Origin: Bradyrhizobium archetypum
GTDB taxonomy: Bacteria; Pseudomonadota; Alphaproteobacteria; Rhizobiales; Xanthobacteraceae
DNA length: 64,000 nucleotides
Direction of reading: 5' to 3'
Assembly (NCBI RefSeq): GCF_013114835.1
Contig: NZ_JAAVLW010000012.1
Location: forward strand, 79,733 to 143,732
The position numbers and the translations under genes were made by a program. Positions 26,770-35,356 of the stretch are shown here, one piece after another; position 1 is the first letter of the stretch; every line of letters starts with the position of its first letter. A model generated the notes under the pieces. That model worked only from the letters and a program-made list of their open reading frames with translations, did no database searches and was not told where the DNA came from.

Positions 26770-27558
26770 ATGCTGCCTGACGTCGTCACTTTCTGGCACG
26801 GCCCGCTCGACGGGCTGCGGCTGACCTGCCTCAGGTCGCAGGTGGCGGCAGGCCACAAGGTCACCGTCTACAGTTTCGATCCGTTGCCCGGTCTGCCCGA
26901 TGGCGTCGGCAACGCCGAAGCGGAAGCCATCCTGTCGCATTCCTTTGCCGAACGGCTGCGCCCGCCCGAGCCGGATGGAAGCTGGCGCGACTGGACCATT
27001 TTGCAGTTCAGCGACTTCTTCCGGATGCGGCTGATGGCCGCGCGCGCCGGACTATGGCTCGACGCCGACGTGCTGCTGTTGAAACCAATCGAGATCGATC
27101 CTGCCAAGCCTTACTTCGCGTGGGAGCGCCGGCGCCAGCTCGGCAACTCGGTTCTGTACTTGCCTGCGAATGATCCGATCGTGCGGGCGTTTGAGGATCT
27201 GATGGAGCAGGAGGATCTGACGCCGGACTGGCTGGCGCTGCGTCATCGCCTCACCTTCATGCTGCGCCAGCTACGTCGCCGGTCGAGCCGTCTCTCCGAC
27301 ATCCGCGTCGCCATTTACGGCCCGGCCGCGCTCACCGCCCTTGCCCGTCGCGCGAACGAATTGCAGCACGCGCTGCCGAGACAGTCGTTCTACGCGGTGC
27401 ATGCCGAGCCAAAGCGGTTCTTCGAGCCGACGGATTTTTCAGGCCTGCTCGCCGATCCGCAGATCATCGGATTGCACATTTCGCCCAAGGGCCGCGGCGG
27501 CGAGAAGCCGATCCCGGGCAGTCTTTATGCCTGGGCCGCCGACAGGTTTGGCAGGTAG
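26770..27558 (+). CDS. Putative DXD-type glycosyltransferase
   Basis: A 262-residue protein like the sugar-transferase region of GT32/capsular polysaccharide enzymes. FWHGPLDGLRLTCLRSQVAAGH is the nucleotide-sugar-binding start, and FSDFFRMRLMAARAGLWLDA followed by DVLLLKPI gives the DxD metal site (LDADV). The C-terminal LHISPKGRGG is also of this type. It lacks a signal peptide or membrane segment. The acceptor is unknown and no polysaccharide cluster surrounds it. Confidence 0.75.
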   Translation: MLPDVVTFWHGPLDGLRLTCLRSQVAAGHKVTVYSFDPLPGLPDGVGNAEAEAILSHSFAERLRPPEPDGSWRDWTILQFSDFFRMRLMAARAGLWLDADVLLLKPIEIDPAKPYFAWERRRQLGNSVLYLPANDPIVRAFEDLMEQEDLTPDWLALRHRLTFMLRQLRRRSSRLSDIRVAIYGPAALTALARRANELQHALPRQSFYAVHAEPKRFFEPTDFSGLLADPQIIGLHISPKGRGGEKPIPGSLYAWAADRFGR

Positions 27559-27560
27559 CT

Positions 27561-27705
27561 GACCCTCGCCTGAGAGGGTGGCGCCGAACGAAGTTCGGCG
27601 ATGGGCGAGGGGGTTCTCTCCGCGAGTCGTGCGTGCGGAGAGAACCCCTCATACGGCGCTTCGCGCCACCTTCTCCCACAAGGGGGGAAGGGAAGGGGAA
27701 GTCTC
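27561..27705. repeat. Dispersed repeat element with hairpins
   Basis: Contains GTTCTCTCCGC with GCGGAGAGAAC (27614-27646), GGCGCCGAACGAAGTTCGGCG and a CTTCTCCCACAAGGGGGGAAG end. Same general type as 8894-9045. It lies between the convergent glycosyltransferase and lyase genes. Confidence 0.6.
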
Positions 27706-27711
27706 GGAAAA

Positions 27712-28590
27712 TCAATTCCCCATCGCGGCGATCGCATCCGCGATCGCGATGGTCCGCCGCGCCATGTCGGCGTGCAGCCGCTCCACCATCCGCCCCTCGA
27801 GCTGGATGGCGCCGCGGGAGACGTTCTCCGGCCTCTCGAACGCCGCGATGATCTTGCGCGCCTGCTCGACTTCCTCGGCCGGCGGCGTGAAGATCGCGTT
27901 GCAGGCTTCGATGTGGCTCGGATGGATCAGCGTCTTGCCGTCGAAGCCGAGATCACGCCCCTGCGCGCATTCGGTCGCAAAGCCGTCGATATTGCTGATG
28001 TCGCTGTAGGGGCCGTCGAGAATTTCGAGCCCGTGCGCGCGTGTCGCCAGGATGCAGTGCGTGATCATCGGGATCATGGCCGCGCGGCCGGGCTGCATCC
28101 GGATCCGCGTCTCCCGCGAGATATCATTGGGCCCGAATACGAAGCCTGCGAGCCGGGTTTCGGAATCCCTGGACGCTGCCGCCAGCTTGTCGGCATCGAG
28201 CACGGCGCGGGCGGTTTCGATCATCGCCCAGACCCGGATCGACATGTCGGCATTGATGTCGCTCAGGCGGTTGGCGATGGCGTTCAGATCGTCCACGGTG
28301 GAGATCTTGGGAACCAGAATGCCGTCGGGGCGGACCTTGCCGGCCATGGTGACGTCGTCGACCCACCAGGGCGTGTCGAGGCTGTTGACCCGGATCAGCA
28401 CCTCGCGCTTGCCGAATCCGCCGGCGGTGACGGCGCCGGCGATCTGGTCGCGGGCCATCGCCTTGGCGTCGGGCGCCACCGAATCCTCGAGGTCGAGAAT
28501 GATGCCGTCGGCGGGCAGGTTGCGCGCCTTTTCCAGCGCCCGCGCGTTCGATCCGGGCATGAACAACAGGCTGCGGCGCGGACGGATCAT
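27712..28590 (-). CDS. HpcH/HpaI aldolase / citrate lyase family protein (CoA ester lyase)
   Basis: A 292-residue TIM-barrel enzyme of the CitE/malyl-CoA lyase group. RRSLLFMPGSNARALEKARN, DGIILDLEDSVAPDAK, VLIRVNSLDTPW and IWAM-like VWAMIETARAV are conserved; the Glu and Asp residues in LDLEDSV and FGPNDIS would bind Mg2+. Possible activities are malyl-CoA lyase, citramalyl-CoA lyase or malyl-CoA thioesterase. It lies alone between other genes, so the pathway is open. Confidence 0.85.
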   Translation of the reverse strand: MIRPRRSLLFMPGSNARALEKARNLPADGIILDLEDSVAPDAKAMARDQIAGAVTAGGFGKREVLIRVNSLDTPWWVDDVTMAGKVRPDGILVPKISTVDDLNAIANRLSDINADMSIRVWAMIETARAVLDADKLAAASRDSETRLAGFVFGPNDISRETRIRMQPGRAAMIPMITHCILATRAHGLEILDGPYSDISNIDGFATECAQGRDLGFDGKTLIHPSHIEACNAIFTPPAEEVEQARKIIAAFERPENVSRGAIQLEGRMVERLHADMARRTIAIADAIAAMGN

Positions 28591-28692
28591 GGCTGGTTTC
28601 CTCGAGGAGTTTTTGGACCCCCCGCGATATCACCTCACGCAGCTGCCCGAAAGCCTTGTTCCGGTCATCCACTTATGGTTAGGCAATGCGCC

Positions 28693-29346
28693 ATGACTTC
28701 CTTCCCGCAACACCTGCTCGACGGCTACCGCGCCTTCGCCTCGCAACGGCTCCCGACCGAACAGACGCGTTATCGGGAACTTTCCGAACGCGGCCAGTCG
28801 CCCGCCGTGATGGTGATCGGCTGCTGCGATTCCCGCGTCTCGCCGGAAGTGATCTTCGACGCCGGCCCGGGCGAGCTGTTCGTCGTGCGCAACGTCGCCA
28901 ACCTGGTGCCGGTCTATCAGCCCGATGGCGGCGCCCACGGCGTCTCGGCGGCGCTGGAATATGCCGTCAATGCGCTCCGCATCAAGCATATCGTCGTGCT
29001 CGGTCACGCCCAGTGCGGCGGCATCCGAGCCTTCATCGACAAGATCGACCCGTTGTCGCCGGGCGATTTCATCGGCCGCTGGATGGCGATGTTCATCAAG
29101 CCGGGCGAAATCGTCGAGCAGCGCGAGCGCGAGACGATGCAGGATTTCACGATCAGGATCGAAAAGGCCGCGATCTTCCGCAGCCTCGAAAACCTGATGA
29201 CATTCCCGTTCGTGCGCAGCCGTGTCGAGCGCGGCGAGATCGAATTGCACGGCGCCTATTTCGGCGTCGCCGAGGGTTCGCTGTTCGTGCTCGATCAGGC
29301 GACGAAGGAATTCCGCAGCGTGCGGGAATCAACGCCTTCATCCTGA
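28693..29346 (+). CDS. Beta-class carbonic anhydrase
   Basis: A 217-residue zinc enzyme that interconverts CO2 and bicarbonate. Zinc ligands lie in VIGCCDSRVSPEVIFDAGPG and VVLGHAQCGGIRA; LFVVRNVANLVPVYQPDGG is the usual follow-on. The ATG at 28693 (MTSFPQHLLDGYR) gives the normal length; the open frame upstream runs antisense through the lyase gene. No signal peptide, so cytoplasmic. It starts 102 bases after the divergent lyase start. Confidence 0.95.
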   Translation: MTSFPQHLLDGYRAFASQRLPTEQTRYRELSERGQSPAVMVIGCCDSRVSPEVIFDAGPGELFVVRNVANLVPVYQPDGGAHGVSAALEYAVNALRIKHIVVLGHAQCGGIRAFIDKIDPLSPGDFIGRWMAMFIKPGEIVEQRERETMQDFTIRIEKAAIFRSLENLMTFPFVRSRVERGEIELHGAYFGVAEGSLFVLDQATKEFRSVRESTPSS

Positions 29347-29353
29347 CGCACGC

Positions 29354-29896
29354 TCAATGCCCGCCGCTCCAGCGGTCCGACAGCGCGAGCAGCAAGGTCG
29401 AGAGCACGAACACCAGATGAATGCCGACCAGCCAGGCCAACTTCTGGGCGTCGAACATGACGTCAATGTTCATGAAGGCCTTCAACACCTGGATCGCCGA
29501 AATCGCGACGATCGAGGAGAGCAGTTTTTGCTTCAGTCCGCCGAAATCGACCTTGGTCATCCATTCCGGCCAGTCCGGATGTCCGGCCGGATCGATCCGC
29601 GAGACAAAGTTCTCGTAGCCTGAAAAAACCACGATCAGGATCAGATTGCCGGTGAGGCAGACGTCGATCAGGCTGAGCACGCCGAGGATGATATCCGCCT
29701 CCTTTGCGTACGGCACATGCAGCACGAATTCGGCCAGCAGCACGACGAACTTGTAGAGCAGCACGGCGAGGCTGACGACCAGGCCGAAATAGAACGGCGC
29801 CATCAGCCAGCGGCTGTTGAAGATAAGGCCTTCGAAGCCACGCTCCATGCGCTTCAAATTGGGATCGGTGCGATCGGAAGCCGATTGTTCGGTCAT
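29354..29896 (-). CDS. UPF0114 (YqhA) family membrane protein
   Basis: A 180-residue membrane protein of unknown function with about four hydrophobic segments. Family motifs are FEGLIFNSRWLMAPFYFGLV, LIDVCLTGNLILIVVFSGYE and KLLSSIVAISAIQVLKAFM. The start MTEQSASDRTDPN is clear (ATG at 29896). It converges with the carbonic anhydrase gene, seven bases apart. Confidence 0.9.
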   Translation of the reverse strand: MTEQSASDRTDPNLKRMERGFEGLIFNSRWLMAPFYFGLVVSLAVLLYKFVVLLAEFVLHVPYAKEADIILGVLSLIDVCLTGNLILIVVFSGYENFVSRIDPAGHPDWPEWMTKVDFGGLKQKLLSSIVAISAIQVLKAFMNIDVMFDAQKLAWLVGIHLVFVLSTLLLALSDRWSGGH

Positions 29897-29924
29897 TGAT
29901 TCCAGCCCTCTGATCTACGGTCTG

Positions 29925-30018
29925 AGGCTGGGCAAAGCGGAGCGTGCCCATCATCTATCAACGCAACGAACAGGGATTGGTGTGCATGGCGCTTCGCGCC
30001 TTCGCCCACCCTACGAAT
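29925..30018. repeat. Dispersed repeat GGGCTGGGCAAAGCG ... CCTTCGCCCACCC
   Basis: Ends GGCTGGGCAAAGCGGAG and CTTCGCCCACCCTACG are inverted with imperfect pairing, plus GCGCTTCGCGC inside. A known kind of intergenic element in these genomes, between the UPF0114 gene and asd. Confidence 0.5.
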
Positions 30019-30024
30019 CCAAGC

Positions 30025-31059
30025 TCACGCCGCCTTCTTCTTCGCGCTGATCAGCTTGCGGTTGATCAGGCATTCGGCGATCTGGATCGCGTTCAGCGCC
30101 GCGCCCTTGCGTAAGTTGTCGGACACGCACCATAGCGCCAGGCCGTTTTCGACCGTCGCGTCCTCGCGGATACGGCTGATATAGGTCGCGTCCTCGCCGG
30201 CCGACTCATAGGGCGTGACGTACCCGCCGGGCTCCTGCTTGTCGATCACGAGGCAGCCCGGCGCGTTGCGCAGGATGTTGCGGGCTTCGTCGGCGGTGAT
30301 CGGATTCTCGAATTCGATGTTGACGGCTTCCGAGTGGCCGACGAACACCGGCACGCGCACGCAGGTGGCGGAGAGCTTGATCTTGGGATCAAGAATCTTC
30401 TTGGTCTCCGCCATCATCTTCCACTCTTCCTTGGTGTAGCCGTCCTCCATGAAGACGTCGATGTGGGGAATGACGTTGAAGGCGATGCGCTTGGGGAATT
30501 TCTTGTTGACCAGCTCGTCATTGGTGTAGACGGCCTTGGTCTGCGAAAACAGTTCGTCCATCGCGTCCTTGCCGGCGCCGGACACCGACTGGTAGGTCGC
30601 GACCACGACGCGCTTGATGGTGGCCCTGTCGTGCAACGGCTTCAGCGCCACCACGAGCTGCGCCGTCGAGCAGTTCGGATTGGCGATGATGTTCTTCTTG
30701 GTGAAGTCCTTCGCCGCCTCCGCGTTCACTTCCGGTACGATCAACGGCACATCCGGGTCCATCCGCCAGGCCGAGGAATTGTCGATCACGACCGCGCCGG
30801 CGGCGCCGATCTTGGGCGACCATTCCTTCGACACCGATCCGCCCGCCGACATCAGGCAGATGTCGACGTCGGAGAAATCGTAGTGCTCCAGCGCTTTGAC
30901 CTTCAGGGTACGGTCGCCGTAGGACACCTCGACGCCGACGCTACGGCGCGAGGCCAGCGCCACGACCTCGTCGGCGGGAAATTTGCGCTCGTCGAGAATG
31001 TTGAGCATTTCGCGCCCGACATTGCCGGTCGCACCGACGACAGCGACTTTGTAACCCAT
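30025..31059 (-). CDS. asd: Aspartate-semialdehyde dehydrogenase
   Basis: Makes aspartate semialdehyde from aspartyl phosphate with NADPH, feeding lysine/DAP, methionine and threonine synthesis. The 344 residues show VAVVGATGNVGREML (NADP loop), the catalytic cysteine in ANPNCSTAQLVVAL, VATYQSVSGAG and GHSEAVNIEFENPI. Two ATG codons are adjacent (31062 and 31059); the second is eight bases from GGAG and gives MGYKVAVVG. It complements dapF in this window in the DAP pathway. Confidence 0.97.
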   Translation of the reverse strand: MGYKVAVVGATGNVGREMLNILDERKFPADEVVALASRRSVGVEVSYGDRTLKVKALEHYDFSDVDICLMSAGGSVSKEWSPKIGAAGAVVIDNSSAWRMDPDVPLIVPEVNAEAAKDFTKKNIIANPNCSTAQLVVALKPLHDRATIKRVVVATYQSVSGAGKDAMDELFSQTKAVYTNDELVNKKFPKRIAFNVIPHIDVFMEDGYTKEEWKMMAETKKILDPKIKLSATCVRVPVFVGHSEAVNIEFENPITADEARNILRNAPGCLVIDKQEPGGYVTPYESAGEDATYISRIREDATVENGLALWCVSDNLRKGAALNAIQIAECLINRKLISAKKKAA

Positions 31060-31152
31060 CATTCACTCTCCGAGGAAAAATGCCGCCCCGCCGCCTCAAG
31101 CGGAAAGGGAGAAGGCAGCGCTTCTATGCGAGAAACGCCGATATGACAACGT

Positions 31153-31980
31153 GTGACGGTTGCGTTTGGGCGTTTGATGCATTCGTTTCCGGCCAGAACG
31201 GCCGATTCCCAATATAGGGCGGAAATTCACCCCGCGCTGGTCAGCTTCGTTGACGAGGTCTGCGGTACCTTGGCCCGGCTCTGCGCCTATCTGATGGCGT
31301 TGGCACTGATGGCCATTGGCGGTATCGCGCTGTGGCAGCATTTGCCCGATGTCGCGGCGATGGAGTCCTCGCCTGGAGCCTGGAGCCCAACTGCGCGCAC
31401 AGCGCCGGCGTTCGCCGTAAGCCAATTCATTTTTCCAGGCAAGACAGAGACTTACGAGATACTTCGGCACCCGGAGGGCGGCCGCAAGGACGTGTTCCAC
31501 TGGACCGGCGCCGGCGGTGCACCCGCCGCCGAGCTCGAAATCTATCGGCCGGGTGAAGAAATCGATCAGGTCGGCTCGGCCGCCGGCTACCTTGCCGCCA
31601 GAATGGACCCGGCTGGCGCGCGCGAGCTGGAGGCTGCCGGAATCATCGACAGCAAGTTCGGCGCCGTGACCCTGTTTCGCCGGATCGGTGGCGCGGCGGC
31701 CGCCCACGCCTGCCTGCGATTCTACAAGCACCTCGATGAGCCGAAATTCCGTCTCTCCGGCTGGTCATGCCTGGGCGAAGACATGCCGGCCCGCCGTGCC
31801 GAGATCGGTTGCATGCTGAACCGGCTGGTCCTCCTGACAGCGGGCAACGATACCAAACTCGCCGAATTGTTCGCCCGTGCCGAGCTTCGGCGGCGCGATT
31901 GCGCGGCTTCCGGCGCGCCGCCACTGCCAGCGGATTGGGTGATGGGGACCGACGATCCGAGGCTGCGCGGCGCCCTGTAA
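31153..31980 (+). CDS. Membrane-anchored hypothetical protein
   Basis: A 275-residue protein that I do not recognise. One membrane segment is near residues 40-64 (ARLCAYLMALALMAIGGIAL), after a short cytoplasmic part, so about 210 residues would be periplasmic. The outer part contains FIFPGKTETYEILRHPEGGR and a Cys-containing half (AHACLRFYKHL, SGWSCLGEDM, AEIGCMLNRLVLL, RRRDCAASG), so disulfides are possible. It reads from a GTG at 31153; an ATG at 31177 is an alternative. Codon usage looks native. Confidence 0.65.
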   Translation: MTVAFGRLMHSFPARTADSQYRAEIHPALVSFVDEVCGTLARLCAYLMALALMAIGGIALWQHLPDVAAMESSPGAWSPTARTAPAFAVSQFIFPGKTETYEILRHPEGGRKDVFHWTGAGGAPAAELEIYRPGEEIDQVGSAAGYLAARMDPAGARELEAAGIIDSKFGAVTLFRRIGGAAAAHACLRFYKHLDEPKFRLSGWSCLGEDMPARRAEIGCMLNRLVLLTAGNDTKLAELFARAELRRRDCAASGAPPLPADWVMGTDDPRLRGAL

Positions 31981-32202
31981 TCGGTCATTCACGGGGAGCA
32001 GCCTTCGGCCGCCCCTGACAATTATGGCAACATGCGGCCAAGACACTGGTTTTCATGAAACTTTTTCGCTTCGCACCGCATTATTCCGGCGCGGTGTGGC
32101 GCAATTGACCTAGCGACCATGGTCCCGCCGTGACTACAATGTCCTCAGATAGATTTGGCGATCCGCCAGGCCCCCTTTGGGGTAGCAAATGACGAGGATG
32201 CA

Positions 32203-32583
32203 ATGACCCGAAAATTCCCTGCTGCGAGCAAGCTCGCGACGTTGCTTGCTGCGGCTGCCCTCGTCGCGGTCGGCGCGACCGCCGCCAGCGCCCAGACCAG
32301 GCAGCAATATGACCGGGACGGCCGGCCCTATTACGGCCCGAGCGGTCCTAACCGGGTGTACCAGCAGGGCCCGCGCACCCGCGTCTATGTCACGACGCGC
32401 TCCTGGCTCGATGCCGGCACCGAAGTGCTGCCGGGCGATCGCAAGTTCCAGGACTACGCCTTCCCGCCGGATCTTGGCTATCCGTCGTTCGGACGTGAAA
32501 ACCTGAACCGGCCGATCGATCGCCAGCCGCTCAACCCGCCGTCCGACATGGGTGGCTACCCGCAGCGCTTCCCGCTGTATTGA
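32203..32583 (+). CDS. Secreted hypothetical protein
   Basis: A 126-residue protein with a signal peptide (1-29, ending ASAQ) and a Tyr/Pro/Arg-rich mature part (YDRDGRPYYGPSGPNRVYQQ, RVYVTTRSWLDAGTEVLPGD, FPPDLGYPSFG). Similar short exported proteins are common in Bradyrhizobium with no known role. The ATG at 32203 has AGGA eight bases upstream; the frame is open 16 codons further. Confidence 0.75.
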   Translation: MTRKFPAASKLATLLAAAALVAVGATAASAQTRQQYDRDGRPYYGPSGPNRVYQQGPRTRVYVTTRSWLDAGTEVLPGDRKFQDYAFPPDLGYPSFGRENLNRPIDRQPLNPPSDMGGYPQRFPLY

Positions 32584-32607
32584 TAACGGCCTTGATCAAT
32601 TGACGTC

Positions 32608-32689
32608 GTCATGGCCGGGCTTGTTCCGGCCATCCACTTTTTTGGGCCGATAGAAAGACGTGGATGCCCGGGGCAAGCCCGGGCATGAC
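32608..32689. repeat. Inverted-repeat element GTCATGGCCGGGC, copy 1 (left of leuB)
   Basis: GTCATGGCCGGGCTTGT-CCGGCCATCCAC pairs imperfectly with GTGGATGCCCGGGGCAAGCCCGGGCATGAC. A second copy lies at 33831-33914, on the other side of leuB. Confidence 0.75.
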
Positions 32690-32698
32690 GAACGGCGC

Positions 32699-33811
32699 TT
32701 ACGCGTGCAGCTTCTGCAATTCCTTCAAAATCGCTTCGCCCATCTGCGTGGTTGAGGCGGCCGTGGTGCCCTCGGACTTGATGTCCGCGGTGCGCAGACC
32801 GCTCGCGAGCACCGCCGCAATCGCCGCGTCGACCTTGTCGGCAAGCGCGCCCATGTCGAAGGAATAGCGCAGCGCCATCCCGAACGATGAAATCATCGCG
32901 ATCGGATTGGCGAGGCCCTTGCCGGCAATGTCGGGCGCCGAGCCATGCACCGGCTCGAACAGCGAGCGGCGCTTTTTGGTCTTGGCGTCGACCTCGCCGA
33001 GCGAGGCCGAGGGCAGCATGCCGAGCGAGCCGGTCAGCATCGCCGCGATGTCGGACAGCATGTCGCCGAACAGGTTGTCGGTGACGATGACATCGAACTG
33101 CTTCGGCGCTTTCACCAGCATCATGCCGCCGGAATCGGCGAGCTGATGCTCCAGCGTGACGTCCTTGTATTCGCGCGCGTGCACGGCCGTCATGACCTCG
33201 TTCCAGAGCACGCCCGACTTCATGACATTGCGCTTCTCCATCGAGGTCACCTTGTTGCGGCGCTTGCGCGCTAGATCGAACGCGACACGGCCGATGCGCT
33301 CGATCTCATAGGTGTCGTAGACCTGGGTATCGATGGCGCGCTTCTGGCCGTTGCCGAGATCGGTAATGGTCTTCGGTTCGCCGAAATAAACGCCGCCGGT
33401 CAGCTCGCGCACGATCATGATGTCGAGGCCTTCGACCGCTTCGCGCTTCAGGCTGGAGGCGTCCGCCAGCGCCGGGTAGCACACCGCAGGTCGCAGATTG
33501 GCGAACAGGCCGAGATCCTTGCGCAAGCGCAAAAGACCCGCTTCGGGGCGGACTTCATAGGGCACGCTGTCCCATTTCGGCCCGCCGACCGCGCCGAAGA
33601 TGATGGCGTCGGCCGCCTTGGCCTTGTCCATGTCGCCTTCCGAGATCGACACTTTGTGCGCGTCGTAGGCGGCGCCGCCGACCAGACCCTGCTCGGTCTC
33701 GAATTTCGCAATTCCCTGCTTGTTCAGCCAGTCGATCAGGCGCTGCACCTCACCCATCACTTCGGGGCCGATGCCGTCGCCGGGAAGAAGCAGCAGTTTA
33801 TGGGTCGCCAT
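32699..33811 (-). CDS. leuB: 3-isopropylmalate dehydrogenase
   Basis: NAD-dependent oxidative decarboxylation of 3-isopropylmalate, the step after LeuCD. The 370 residues have LLLLPGDGIGPEVMGEV, the substrate/metal motif VIVTDNLFGDMLSDIAAMLT and GSLGMLPSASLG followed by FEPVHGSAPDIAGKGLANP. Length and start (ATG 33811) are standard. It is framed on both sides by copies of one inverted-repeat element. Confidence 0.97.
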   Translation of the reverse strand: MATHKLLLLPGDGIGPEVMGEVQRLIDWLNKQGIAKFETEQGLVGGAAYDAHKVSISEGDMDKAKAADAIIFGAVGGPKWDSVPYEVRPEAGLLRLRKDLGLFANLRPAVCYPALADASSLKREAVEGLDIMIVRELTGGVYFGEPKTITDLGNGQKRAIDTQVYDTYEIERIGRVAFDLARKRRNKVTSMEKRNVMKSGVLWNEVMTAVHAREYKDVTLEHQLADSGGMMLVKAPKQFDVIVTDNLFGDMLSDIAAMLTGSLGMLPSASLGEVDAKTKKRRSLFEPVHGSAPDIAGKGLANPIAMISSFGMALRYSFDMGALADKVDAAIAAVLASGLRTADIKSEGTTAASTTQMGEAILKELQKLHA

Positions 33812-33830
33812 GTCGTTTTACCTCCAATTC

Positions 33831-33914
33831 GTCATGGCCGGGCTTGTCCCGGCCATCCACGTCTTGTGTGCGTTGGCAGTAAGACGTGGATGCCCGGCAC
33901 AAGGCCGGGCATAA
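33831..33914. repeat. Inverted-repeat element GTCATGGCCGGGC, copy 2 (right of leuB)
   Basis: GTCATGGCCGGGCTTGTCCC and GGCCATCCACGTCTT pair with AAGACGTGGATGCCCGGC and AAGGCCGGGCAT. It lies 20 bases upstream of the leuB start, so it falls in the leuB promoter or leader region. Confidence 0.78.
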
Positions 33915-34043
33915 CGGAGAATGTGAAATCCGGGCGGGAGTGCTAGAGCGGCATTGCGCGATTGGCAAGACACCATTGCGGCCTCGGCGCCTGTGCAATC
34001 CGCCGCTGCCCTGCCACAATGCCGGACCCGCCGGAGAAATTCC

Positions 34044-35234
34044 TTGCACGCTCCAGACCGTCCCGCGGCTTATGCACATCCCGCGCGGCTGATCCTCATC
34101 CTGTCGCTCGCGCCGACCGTCGGTCTCGGCATCGGCCGCTTTGCCTATGCGCTGGTGCTGCCTGACATGCGCGATACGCTGGCGTGGAGCTATTCCGCGG
34201 CCGGTTTCATGAACACGATCAACGCGGCCGGCTATCTTGCGGGCGCCCTGCTCGCCTCGCGGATGATTAGAGCCCTTGGGCTGGCGGCATCGGTGCGGTG
34301 GGGAACGCTGGCCTGTGTGCTCTCGCTCGCGCTCTGCGCCGTGTCAGGCAACTTTTACGTCCTGAGTTTCGCCCGCCTACTGGCGGGCGTCGGTGCCGCG
34401 GCCGGATTCATCGGCGGCGGCACGCTGGCAGCCATCATCGCTCAGTCGCGCCCCGACCGCGCAAACTTCCTGCTGAGCCTGTTCTACGCCGGACCCGGAA
34501 TTGGCATTCTAGCCTCGGGGCTGGTGGCGCCATTCGTGCTGCAGGTTTTTGGGTCGGGCTCGTGGTGGATCGTCTGGTGGGCGATGACAGGGCTTGCCAT
34601 CATCATGACGATTCCCGTCCTGCTCGCGCCGCTTCAACCCGGTGTAGCTCCGACCGAAGCCGCAACCGCCAAATTCGCGGTCGCGCCGGTCTTGATCTAT
34701 CTCACCGGCTATTTCCTGTTCGGCGCCGGCTACATCGCCTACATGACCTTCATGATCGCCTATGTGCGCGATGCCGGCGGCGGCGCGGCAGCACAAAGTG
34801 CGTTCTGGAGCCTGATCGGCATCAGCGCTTTTGTCACGCCGTGGGTATGGCGGCGCGTGCTGGCGCTCGACCGCGGCGGGCTCGCCACCACGATCATTCT
34901 CGGCGTCAACGCCATCGGTGCGGCGATGCCGATCTTCGGTCACTCGGTGTGGCTGCTCGCAACGTCGGCGCTGGTATTCGGCGTCGCCTTTTTCGCCGTC
35001 GTCGGTTCCACCACCGCCTTCGTCCGCTTCAACTACCCGCCGCAGGCATGGCCGACGGCGATTGCGGCGCTGACGATCTCCTTCGGCATCGGCCAGACGC
35101 TGGGCCCGATCGTGGTGGGCGCGATCACGGATGCGGTGGGCAGCCTGTCGTTCGCCTTGAACGTCTCGGCCGCGATGCTGGCGCTGGGCGCGGTGCTGTC
35201 GGCGTTTCAGAGGAAGGTCGCGCACAAGCCGTAG
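34044..35234 (+). CDS. YbfB/YjiJ family MFS transporter
   Basis: A 396-residue transporter with about 12 hydrophobic segments; LAPTVGLGIGRFAYALVLPD and DTLAWSYSAAGFMNTINAAG are the family signature. The last part includes LTISFGIGQTLGPIVVGAIT. Start choice is uncertain: a TTG at 34044 has GGAG seven bases before it, while a TTG at 33954 would add 30 low-complexity residues. The substrate is unknown. Its last 170 bases are also present as a broken copy at 40761-40945. Confidence 0.82.
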   Translation: MHAPDRPAAYAHPARLILILSLAPTVGLGIGRFAYALVLPDMRDTLAWSYSAAGFMNTINAAGYLAGALLASRMIRALGLAASVRWGTLACVLSLALCAVSGNFYVLSFARLLAGVGAAAGFIGGGTLAAIIAQSRPDRANFLLSLFYAGPGIGILASGLVAPFVLQVFGSGSWWIVWWAMTGLAIIMTIPVLLAPLQPGVAPTEAATAKFAVAPVLIYLTGYFLFGAGYIAYMTFMIAYVRDAGGGAAAQSAFWSLIGISAFVTPWVWRRVLALDRGGLATTIILGVNAIGAAMPIFGHSVWLLATSALVFGVAFFAVVGSTTAFVRFNYPPQAWPTAIAALTISFGIGQTLGPIVVGAITDAVGSLSFALNVSAAMLALGAVLSAFQRKVAHKP

Positions 35235-35356
35235 GTGGCGTGACAATCGCCTGCGGCAGATTGCAGCCTCAAGCGACGCAGCCTTGTGATAAGATGCGTG
35301 TCCCGCGCGACCCGCAAGCGGCGGAAAACGACAAGCGGTCAGGGAGACGAAGGGGC

